Source: an uncultured Actinomycetes bacterium (lineage in GTDB: Bacteria > Actinomycetota > Acidimicrobiia > Acidimicrobiales > Ilumatobacteraceae). Taken from it: a DNA stretch of 6,272 nucleotides. Made by a program: the position numbers and the translations under genes. The notes beneath the pieces were generated by a model. That model was not told the origin of the DNA. It ran no database searches and worked only from the letters and a program-made list of their open reading frames with translations. Below, in pieces: positions 1-5,665 of the stretch. The stretch spans positions 1-6,272 of the forward strand of contig CAIYHK010000292.1 of assembly GCA_903925985.1 (NCBI GenBank), in the 5' to 3' direction. Numbering within the stretch: position 1 is the stretch's first letter; each line of letters opens with the position of its first letter.

Positions 1-75
1 GACATCGGCACCATCTGGACCTTCAACAATTTCTTGTTTCTTGCCGAGCTGAAGTCGGTACTGCACTTTGCTCAT
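1..75 (-). CDS. Unrecognised protein, N-terminal 25 codons only (cut by left window edge)
   Basis: An open frame on the minus strand begins with ATG at 75-73 and runs without a stop to the left edge. The translation starts MSKVQYRLQL and continues GKKQEIVEGP. The start codon is embedded in the stop of the mca-like gene (sequence ATGA, 4-bp overlap), a classic arrangement for translational coupling, so the two are almost certainly one transcript. The visible residues are hydrophilic, with no signal peptide or membrane segment. I do not recognise the family from 25 residues and assign no function. Being second to an Mca-like amidase only suggests co-expression. The main reasons to believe it is a gene are the exact ATGA overlap and the lack of any other use for the frame. 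Confidence 0.6.
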   Translation of the reverse strand, partial: MSKVQYRLQLGKKQEIVEGPDGADV

Positions 76-1019
76 CGCAGTGTCACTCCGTTGGTTGTGG
101 CGATAACGGCGGAATCAATGCCGGCAAACAAATCGGATTCAAATTCACCTAAAGCCGGGCCAACAACCGCGGACTTTGCAAGCACCCAATCCTCATACGG
201 GTAAACCTCGGCCATTTCGTCGTCTGAAAGACCAAACCACCAAGGCTCGTCTGGATCAATCTGCGTGGCATGCGCTTTCAACGCACCCGTGCGCGCGTAC
301 AGCCACTGCCCCACGTGCAGTTTGGTCGTAATGCGCTCGTCTTGACTGGGTCGCTCCAACCACTTCGCATCAAATGGTGATGAGCCGCGTAGCTTCAGCA
401 TCGCTTCGTGCATCGCCATGATTCGCGCGCGCGACCACAACGTGTAATACAACTTCAACGGCTGCCAAGGCTCTCCCGCCTCCGGATACCACATCGGATC
501 TCCGGCGCGTTCGAAGGCCAGAACTGAAATGTCGTGAACTTTGACGTGGTCGGGGTGCGGGTATCCGCGTTGATCATCGCTATAGGTGATGATCACCTGC
601 GGCCGTGTGCGACGGATTTCTGCCACGAGCCTGCCGGTTGCTTCGTCAATATCTGCCATATGGAAACACTCAGGATTTGAATTGGATGGCGAGTCAAGCA
701 TTCCCGAATCGCGGTAGCCAAGCATGACAACATCGCTGAATCCAATTACCCGTGCCGAAGCCTCGAGCTCAATCGGACGCAATCGTGCCAAAAGCGATTT
801 CTCTTGCGCCGGAGTGAGTTCATGGAAAGGCTGGCCCGGCTCACGAAGTTTCGGGTTGTTCATATCGCCTTCTTCGCCACCCGTACAACAAACCAAAACA
901 GTACGGACTCCGCGGCTTGCATACATCGCTAGGGTCGGCGCACCCTTGGACGCCTCATCGTCTGGATGGGCATGCACTGTGAGCACACAGAGTGGGTCTG
1001 CGGTGTGATTGTTCATCAT
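72..1019 (-). CDS. mca: Mycothiol S-conjugate amidase Mca-like (PIG-L/LmbE zinc hydrolase)
   Basis: Cytoplasmic zinc amidase of the PIG-L/LmbE family. Mca cleaves mycothiol S-conjugates to a mercapturic acid and glucosaminyl-inositol during detoxification. From the ATG at 1019 the protein has 315 residues, near the usual ~290-300. The motif AHPDDEASKG lies at residues 17-26; H18 and D21 should bind zinc and D20 act in catalysis. YPHPDH at 153-158 supplies a catalytic His (155) and the third zinc ligand (H158). Lys25, directly after the AHPDDE motif, matches the lysine typical of Mca where the deacetylase MshB has Ser. AHATQIDP (249-256) and LFAGI (297-301) are also Mca-like. The frame stays open upstream to 1220, but that extension runs antisense through the neighbouring lipoprotein gene and resembles nothing in the family. 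The ATG at 1016 is an equally good start. No Shine-Dalgarno is visible. The alternative is another PIG-L deacetylase, perhaps MshB. Confidence 0.8.
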   Translation of the reverse strand: MMNNHTADPLCVLTVHAHPDDEASKGAPTLAMYASRGVRTVLVCCTGGEEGDMNNPKLREPGQPFHELTPAQEKSLLARLRPIELEASARVIGFSDVVMLGYRDSGMLDSPSNSNPECFHMADIDEATGRLVAEIRRTRPQVIITYSDDQRGYPHPDHVKVHDISVLAFERAGDPMWYPEAGEPWQPLKLYYTLWSRARIMAMHEAMLKLRGSSPFDAKWLERPSQDERITTKLHVGQWLYARTGALKAHATQIDPDEPWWFGLSDDEMAEVYPYEDWVLAKSAVVGPALGEFESDLFAGIDSAVIATTNGVTLR

Positions 1020-1023
1020 TGCG

Positions 1024-1029
1024 ATTATG
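1024..1029 (-). promoter_or_regulatory. Candidate -10 hexamer for mca (CATAAT)
   Basis: Read on the minus strand, CATAAT matches the TATAAT consensus at five of six positions and lies 4 nt before the first ATG (1019) and 7 nt before the second (1016). With the usual 6-7 nt between the -10 box and the transcription start, the mRNA would begin at or within the tandem ATG codons, that is, leaderless or nearly so. No good -35 hexamer is visible at 16-18 nt upstream. This is inference from position and motif only. Confidence 0.3.
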
Positions 1030-1045
1030 ACGCTAATGCGTGACC

Positions 1046-1051
1046 TAGCCT
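1046..1051 (+). promoter_or_regulatory. Candidate -10 hexamer for the PEBP-like lipoprotein gene (TAGCCT)
   Basis: TAGCCT fits the degenerate TANNNT form of an actinobacterial -10 box and ends 8 nt before the GTG at 1060 (11 nt before the ATG at 1063). This would give a leaderless or very short-leader transcript, consistent with the absence of a Shine-Dalgarno. No -35 element is evident, and a TANNNT match is easy to get by chance, so this is a weak call. Confidence 0.18.
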
Positions 1052-1059
1052 GACCCTCT

Positions 1060-1704
1060 GTGATGACGCCCACCCGTGCCCAAATTCGCAGTAAATCTGC
1101 CTTGGCCTTACTTCTCCTGTCGTTCACCGCTCTGTCGGCGTGCAACGACGATGGCCGCACACTGCGCGAACCGACCCTGACAACTGCATTTGTCACGACT
1201 GTCCCTTTAACCACCACCATTGGAGTTGAACCAACTGACTACACGGACTTCTATGCCACAACTGCGTGGCCCGATGGTGGAGTCGTGCCCACACAGAACT
1301 CCTGTGATGGCGAAGGGCTATCTCCGTCAGTGACCTGGGGCAATGTGCCAGCGAACGCAACCGCGATCGGAATCGTGGTCACCGACAGCACTGACCTACT
1401 TGCTGACGGTTCGGAGTACATCTTGTGGGTGGCAGCAATTCCCTTGGCTGACTTCATTGCCGGCATTCCCGAGGGTGGAACACCAGACCAAGCAGTACAG
1501 GGGTTGAACTCCGCGGGCGGAATCGGTTGGGTTGCCCCTTGCCCACCCGCAGGAATAACTCACCGCATAGATTTCACGGTCTTTGCGATGCGGGACGCCA
1601 CCGCCATCACTTCTGGCATGTCTGGAAACGACATGCGTTCAGCGATCATTAACGCCGCAATCGACGAGTTCACGGTCTCAGGCAGTTACTCCGCACCTAA
1701 GTGA
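1060..1704 (+). CDS. Secreted lipoprotein of the PEBP / YbhB-YbcL (Raf kinase inhibitor-like) family
   Basis: A 214-residue predicted lipoprotein. The N-terminus has basic residues, a hydrophobic stretch (14-25) and a lipobox LSAC with Cys28 as the lipidation site, so it should be anchored on the outside of the cytoplasmic membrane. A Thr-rich linker (about 39-59) leads to a PEBP fold. Family landmarks are SCDGEGLSPSVTW (81-93, compare C-DGE-x-SP-x-x-x-W), GIVVTDSTD (104-112), LWVAAIP (122-128), NSAGGIGW (150-157) and APCPPAGITHR (159-169). Several residues of the anion-binding pocket differ: the DPDAP motif reads DSTDL, the His before Trp is Leu122, and the Tyr after HR is Ile170. Bacterial PEBP homologues have no well-established role; I infer binding of a small ligand or a purely structural function. 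Start is GTG 1060 or ATG 1063. The c-di-GMP gene follows after 43 bp and may be co-transcribed. Confidence 0.85.
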   Translation: MMTPTRAQIRSKSALALLLLSFTALSACNDDGRTLREPTLTTAFVTTVPLTTTIGVEPTDYTDFYATTAWPDGGVVPTQNSCDGEGLSPSVTWGNVPANATAIGIVVTDSTDLLADGSEYILWVAAIPLADFIAGIPEGGTPDQAVQGLNSAGGIGWVAPCPPAGITHRIDFTVFAMRDATAITSGMSGNDMRSAIINAAIDEFTVSGSYSAPK

Positions 1705-1747
1705 CGCAAAGTGGTGTGAGCGTGCCATGTGACCGCTCTAGGCGTTC

Positions 1748-3835
1748 ATGGAATCGCCGAAAGTGATGCTGGTGCGTGAAACAATGAAAACCATCGAACG
1801 CTCGGTTGCATCGTTGCCCATAGGCATTTTCGAGGCCGATCCGGATTGCCGGGTCACGGCCGCCAACGACGCTTACCGCCAACTGGTCTTAGACAACGGC
1901 CCGCTTGTCACTGGTTCGGCACCTTGGGTCAATGCGGCGCCAATTGAGCGCACGGCTGCTGAAGTTGCCTGGCGGCGCGCAATTGATGCGGGTCAGGACT
2001 TTGTTCACACTTTTCGTCTACTGGCAGTCGGTGACCGCGAAGTGTGGGTGCAGATTTCGACCCAACCCGTCAAGAACGCCAATGGCGAGATCATCGGATA
2101 CGTGGGCAGTGCACAGAACTCTTCAGCAGTAGCTACTCAACATACGCTCGCTGATCAATTGGTAAATCTTCTTGACGCGAGTTCCGACGCTGTTTTGGTG
2201 TTCACACCACAAGGTCGGCTTATGTTTTCAAACAATGGTGCGCGCACACTGTTCGGTGAAGATGAGGAACTCGCTGACCGATTCATCCAAACCGTACGCG
2301 ACCAAGTTCCACGTGAAGTTCTCTCGGGCTTGAGTGGCGAACCCTGGGAAGGCGAGGTTGGTTTTCGGGGCATTGACGGCATCGTGCGTACGCTCTCAGC
2401 AGCGGTACAGGTGCACCGCAACGATGACGGAACCATCTCCCACCTTGCGGTCATCGCACGCGACATCACAGAAACTCGTCAGTTACAAGATGAACTCACA
2501 CGCCAAGCCACACACGATGCCCTAACGGGCTTGCCTAATCGAGTTCTGTTCTTGCGCAAACTCGCCGAGGCGCTCGACCACGACCGCACGAACCGGCGCG
2601 GTGTTGCAGTCATGTTCGTGGACTTCGACAACTTAAAGCATGTGAATGATTCGATTGGTCACGCAATTGGCGACCACTTGCTCACCAATGTTGCCAAGCG
2701 ACTTGTAAATGCAACGCGGCCATCCGATCTCGTAGCACGAATCGGTGGTGATGAGTTCGTGATCCTTTGTGAGGGAATCAACGATGAGCATGTTGCGATG
2801 GAAGTAGCTGAGAGAATTCGTCAATCCGTAACTGGTCAGCTAGTTCTCCAAGGCATGGATGTGTACACGAGTGCCAGCATTGGAATCGCAATGGCGAGTG
2901 CCGAACTACTCGAGTCTCAAACTCCCCCAGATGCCGCAGCAACATTGCTGAGCAATGCCGACACTGCGATGTACCGAGCAAAGCAGCGCGGCCGTGGCCG
3001 CTGTGAGATGTTCACAGAGCAGATGCGCACTGTCGCACGCGAGCGGCTGATGCTGGCATCAAGCCTAGAGCGCGCGCTAGCCAACAACGAGTTTGCTTTG
3101 ATGATGATGCCGATTGTCTCTACGCACACCGGCCGCATCTCTGGGGCTGAAGCACTTCTGCGCTGGAATCATTCTGAGCGCGGACAACTCACTCCCACTG
3201 CATTTTTGGAATTGGCTGATGAATCTGGTCTCATCGGCCCAATTGGCGATTGGGTAGTTGATCAAACAAGTGCGTTGTTGCGACGCCTACTGGATTCAGA
3301 CACCGTGGAGCGCTCATTCACCGTGAGTGTGAACATCTCCTCACGACAACTTGCAGACACATCTCTGCCAGAGCGCATGCTGGCAACGGTTAAACGTCAC
3401 GGTCTAGATGCATCACAATTTGTGCTCGACATCACTGAGACAACCCTGATGGATGAAAATCCGTCCGTAATGCGATCACTGCAGTCATTGCAGCGTGCTG
3501 GATTCAGGATTGCATTTGATGATTTCGGCACGGGCTATTCATCACTCACCAATCTGCGAACCGTTACTGCTGACCACCTCAAGTTGGATGCTTCGCTTGT
3601 GCGCGATATTGGTCAACACGGAGGCGATGATCCCGTGGTTCGCTCAATCATCCTCCTCGCCCACTCATTGCACATGGCCGTGGTTGCAGAGTGGGTGACT
3701 ACCGAGGAACAGGTACAGCGATTGCGGCTACTTGGCTGTGATTACATGCAAGGGCACCGCATCGGAGTGCCAACTGCGGTCGCCGATTTTGAATCAGCTC
3801 TCAGGGCACGGGAGTTTGACCGTCGACGGGCTTAG
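1748..3835 (+). CDS. Bifunctional c-di-GMP cyclase/phosphodiesterase, PAS-PAS-GGDEF-EAL
   Basis: A 695-residue soluble signalling protein with no transmembrane segment. PAS 1 is about residues 18-125 (LPIGIFEAD and AAN near its start) and PAS 2 about 135-243, ending in the DIT-E-linker that usually precedes GGDEF. The GGDEF domain (about 255-425) is intact: DALTGLPNR 257-265, metal ligand D292, ND 300-301 and GGDEF 333-337. An RxxD inhibitory site (R324-D327) lies exactly five residues upstream, so it should make c-di-GMP from two GTP with product feedback. The EAL domain (about 435-690) hydrolyses c-di-GMP to pGpG in this family. EALLRW starts at E468, with N529, E564, DDFGTGYSSL 591-600, K612, D614, E648 and Q668 present. 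The first Glu of E-x-T-E is Asp561, and AEGVET reads AEWVTT (647-652). Which activity dominates cannot be read from sequence. ATG 1748 was chosen as the longest frame; only a weak AGG precedes it, and ATGs at 1766 and 1784 also keep PAS 1. Confidence 0.95.
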   Translation: MESPKVMLVRETMKTIERSVASLPIGIFEADPDCRVTAANDAYRQLVLDNGPLVTGSAPWVNAAPIERTAAEVAWRRAIDAGQDFVHTFRLLAVGDREVWVQISTQPVKNANGEIIGYVGSAQNSSAVATQHTLADQLVNLLDASSDAVLVFTPQGRLMFSNNGARTLFGEDEELADRFIQTVRDQVPREVLSGLSGEPWEGEVGFRGIDGIVRTLSAAVQVHRNDDGTISHLAVIARDITETRQLQDELTRQATHDALTGLPNRVLFLRKLAEALDHDRTNRRGVAVMFVDFDNLKHVNDSIGHAIGDHLLTNVAKRLVNATRPSDLVARIGGDEFVILCEGINDEHVAMEVAERIRQSVTGQLVLQGMDVYTSASIGIAMASAELLESQTPPDAAATLLSNADTAMYRAKQRGRGRCEMFTEQMRTVARERLMLASSLERALANNEFALMMMPIVSTHTGRISGAEALLRWNHSERGQLTPTAFLELADESGLIGPIGDWVVDQTSALLRRLLDSDTVERSFTVSVNISSRQLADTSLPERMLATVKRHGLDASQFVLDITETTLMDENPSVMRSLQSLQRAGFRIAFDDFGTGYSSLTNLRTVTADHLKLDASLVRDIGQHGGDDPVVRSIILLAHSLHMAVVAEWVTTEEQVQRLRLLGCDYMQGHRIGVPTAVADFESALRAREFDRRRA

Positions 3836-4808
3836 GTCCGTTGCCAGCGAAGTACTGAATAATCGGGGCCGCTGAGTCCTGCATCAGAATCAACACCGAC
3901 TGGCCGTCGATCCGCGCGTTTTCAACGGGCAACTGAAAAGATTCCGACACGCCATCGGCGACTTTGCGCATGCGGCGCGCAAATGTCATTAGGTCAAGGT
4001 TTGGATCCACCCGAACAGCTTCAGCAAGACTGCCGATCAGATCACTGGTCTCAAATGGATGTGCTGCTGCATATTTGGCGGTCTGTTTGATCATCGCAAC
4101 TATGAATGCACGCTGGCGCGTAGAGCGACCAATGTCTGAGGTGCCATCGATAACCCACTCGCCATCAATCTTTTCTTCGTAATAGCGACTGCGTGAGTAA
4201 GCAAGTGCCAATGCCCCATCCATCCGATAACAGCCAGGGTAAAGAAGTATGAGACCGATTTTCTGGTCGCGCGCAGAATGGGGCACGCAAATCTCCACAC
4301 CTTTGATTGCATCCACTACTTGCTTAAAGCCAAGCAAGCTCACTTCGAGATAGTGATGAATCGGTATGCCGAGCGCAGTTTGCACAGTCTTTACAAGCAC
4401 ATCTGGCCCACGAGAGAAAGCCGAGTTGATTCGGTCGTCTTTCCCAGCTCCTGAAATCGACACGTACAAATCGCGTGGGATCGAGAGCAGTGCAATCGAT
4501 CCAGATCCGGAGTCGTATCGCAAGACAATCATCGTGTCACTGCGCTGCCCCAATCCGAGGTCCTCTGACCCAACTGCAAATGGATCATCTGCCGGACTCG
4601 CAAACCCACTGCGTGAGTCCGAGCCCACCATCAAGTAATTGACAATTCCAGCCGTTGGCGGCGAAAGTGCCGTGGCGAGCTCTGGCACAACATTGACCGA
4701 ATCAATCTTGTGGTTGACCGCAGTTACTGCCCCGAGAGCCACTGACAGCGAAGTGAATACGAACACCACCAACGCCACTGGCCAAACGGAACGACGTTGT
4801 AAACGCAC
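3801..4808 (-). CDS. LytR-CpsA-Psr (LCP) family cell-wall glycopolymer ligase
   Basis: A 335-residue membrane-anchored enzyme. LCP proteins transfer lipid-linked polymers (arabinogalactan, teichoic acid or capsule, depending on the organism) onto peptidoglycan outside the membrane. A short basic N-terminus (R2-R6) and one membrane helix (about 10-30) give an N-in, C-out topology. The LCP domain starts at MVGSDSR (60-66), followed by RSDTMIVL (89-96), IPRDLYV (110-116), INSAF (127-131), ALAYSRSRY (201-209) and DIGRSTRQR (225-233). These contain the Arg and Asp residues that bind the pyrophosphate and metal. Cys174 and Cys193 flank the segment before MDG and could form a disulfide, a pairing common in actinobacterial LCPs. 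No LytR_C domain follows; the tail is a short Pro-rich end. Start is GTG at 4808 without a good Shine-Dalgarno. It lies 55 bp after birA on the same strand, so it may be co-transcribed, and its last 35 bp overlap the convergent c-di-GMP gene. Confidence 0.92.
   Translation of the reverse strand: MRLQRRSVWPVALVVFVFTSLSVALGAVTAVNHKIDSVNVVPELATALSPPTAGIVNYLMVGSDSRSGFASPADDPFAVGSEDLGLGQRSDTMIVLRYDSGSGSIALLSIPRDLYVSISGAGKDDRINSAFSRGPDVLVKTVQTALGIPIHHYLEVSLLGFKQVVDAIKGVEICVPHSARDQKIGLILLYPGCYRMDGALALAYSRSRYYEEKIDGEWVIDGTSDIGRSTRQRAFIVAMIKQTAKYAAAHPFETSDLIGSLAEAVRVDPNLDLMTFARRMRKVADGVSESFQLPVENARIDGQSVLILMQDSAAPIIQYFAGNGPKPVDGQTPVP
3820..3829. repeat. 10-bp perfect palindrome in the convergent gene overlap
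   Basis: CCGTCGACGG is its own reverse complement and sits inside the 35-bp overlap of the two convergent coding regions. It has no loop and no T-tract on either side, so it does not look like an intrinsic terminator. It may simply reflect codons that are read on both strands. Confidence 0.3.
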
Positions 4809-4814
4809 GAGTTC

Positions 4815-4820
4815 ACGGTA
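4815..4820 (-). promoter_or_regulatory. Candidate -10 hexamer for the LCP gene (TACCGT)
   Basis: On the minus strand TACCGT (TANNNT form) is followed by exactly 6 nt and then the GTG start at 4808, which would put the transcription start on the first base of the start codon. If real, the LCP gene has its own leaderless transcript in addition to any read-through from birA. No -35 match is visible at the expected spacing. Confidence 0.25.
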
Positions 4821-4863
4821 GTTCCAACCTTTAGTTGAGTGGTGTCACACGAATTACTTGGCT

Positions 4864-5646
4864 TTAATTAACCACGCGGAGATGCACCACATCACCAGCA
4901 CTAATCAGATGGGTTAGAGCACAAGCGTCAACTATTTTCAGTTCACCATCGGGTGCCACATCTACGGCAGTACCAGTGACGGACTCCCCCGTTGGCAGGT
5001 CAACCCGCACACGTGAACCGAGTGTTGACAGATTCGCTTTGTACAACTCGTGAAATGCTTCGTCTGAAAGCGCCGCGAGTGTGTCGTGCTCAATCAAGAT
5101 TCGATGTAGTAATTCGTGGGGAGTGACATCGTCTCCTAGGCGAGCGGCATCTTCTGGGCACCAACGAACATTGACACCAAAACCAACCACAACTCCGATC
5201 AGAGTGTTGTTGGCATCAAGACAAGCCTGGGCCAACACTCCTGCAACCTTGCGGCCCGCATACAAGACATCGTTTGGCCACTTCAAAGTGATCTGCTCAA
5301 GTGGGCTGCGAACCGTTAGTTCTCGTGCCGCAAGGGCAATCGCCAACCCGATTCGCTGAGTGAGCTGGTGAAGGTGTCCTTTTGGCTCCCGAAATAACAC
5401 CGAGGCCAGCAAATTGGCACCAGCAGTGGCATCCCAGGTGCGATCGAGTCGACCTCGGCCTGCAGTTTGATGGTCGGTGACCAAAATGCTCTTATCGGGC
5501 CACGTAGCCGCACCTACCGAGCAGTATCTGACCAGGTCAAGGTTTGTACTGCCAGTTTCAGCCACATGTCTAACGGTCCAGCTTGCGGGCCATTCCATAT
5601 TTTTTGGGGCCCTTAACGCCTCTGGGGTGGCGTCAGGTAGGTCCAT
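4864..5646 (-). CDS. birA: Biotin--[acetyl-CoA-carboxylase] ligase, class I BirA without DNA-binding domain
   Basis: A cytoplasmic ligase that activates biotin with ATP to biotinyl-5'-AMP and attaches it to the lysine of a biotin carboxyl carrier domain. From ATG 5646 the protein has 260 residues, the normal size for a monofunctional class I enzyme. Landmarks are ETGSTN (30-35), the biotinyl-AMP loop QTAGRGRLDRTW (60-71), KWPNDV (122-127), KVAGVL with K133, and GVVVGFGVNV (151-160). An SH3-like C-terminal domain (about 208-260) ends in AGDVVHLRVVN. There is no winged-helix domain, so it should not repress transcription as E. coli BirA does. The frame continues upstream to 5748, but that extra part is antisense to conserved biotin carboxylase sequence, so ATG 5646 is the start. 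It is head-to-head with the carboxylase gene, whose C-terminal or partner BCCP domain is its likely substrate. No Shine-Dalgarno is visible. Confidence 0.93.
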   Translation of the reverse strand: MDLPDATPEALRAPKNMEWPASWTVRHVAETGSTNLDLVRYCSVGAATWPDKSILVTDHQTAGRGRLDRTWDATAGANLLASVLFREPKGHLHQLTQRIGLAIALAARELTVRSPLEQITLKWPNDVLYAGRKVAGVLAQACLDANNTLIGVVVGFGVNVRWCPEDAARLGDDVTPHELLHRILIEHDTLAALSDEAFHELYKANLSTLGSRVRVDLPTGESVTGTAVDVAPDGELKIVDACALTHLISAGDVVHLRVVN

Positions 5647-5652
5647 TCCATA

Positions 5653-5658
5653 AACATA
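5653..5658 (-). promoter_or_regulatory. Candidate -10 hexamer for birA (TATGTT)
   Basis: On the minus strand TATGTT, matching TATAAT at four of six positions and the TANNNT form fully, is followed by exactly 6 nt and then ATG 5646. Transcription would start at the A of the start codon, giving a leaderless mRNA. It lies within the 19-bp gap between birA and the carboxylase gene, so any upstream promoter parts overlap the first carboxylase codons. I see no convincing -35 hexamer. Confidence 0.35.
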
Positions 5659-5665
5659 GACACTC

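Noticed and set aside
1020..1220. N-terminal extension of the mca frame on the minus strand (67 extra residues)
   Set aside because: It lies antisense to the lipoprotein signal peptide and linker, is Arg/Val-rich with no family similarity, and Mca proteins begin a few residues before the AHPDDE motif.
1705..1747. Possible promoter or terminator between the lipoprotein and c-di-GMP genes
   Set aside because: No TANNNT box at a suitable distance, no hairpin and no T-tract; nothing can be supported in these 43 bp.
2155..2469. Long minus-strand open frame inside the c-di-GMP gene, and similar antisense frames elsewhere
   Set aside because: The translation is Ser/Arg/Thr-rich with no recognisable domain, and the plus-strand frame is a clearly conserved PAS region; it is a shadow of the real gene.
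4842..4850. Palindrome GTGTCACAC between birA and the LCP gene as a possible operator
   Set aside because: Only 4-bp arms around one base and a single copy; this is expected often by chance. It would gain weight if conserved in orthologous gaps.
4852..4870. Inverted repeat AATTA...TAATT at the end of birA as a possible terminator
   Set aside because: The arms are only 5 bp, AT-only, with an 8-nt loop and no following T-tract, so the stem would be too weak.
5081..5359. Plus-strand 92-codon frame inside birA
   Set aside because: It is antisense to conserved ligase motifs (KWPND, KVAGVL) and has no protein family features of its own.
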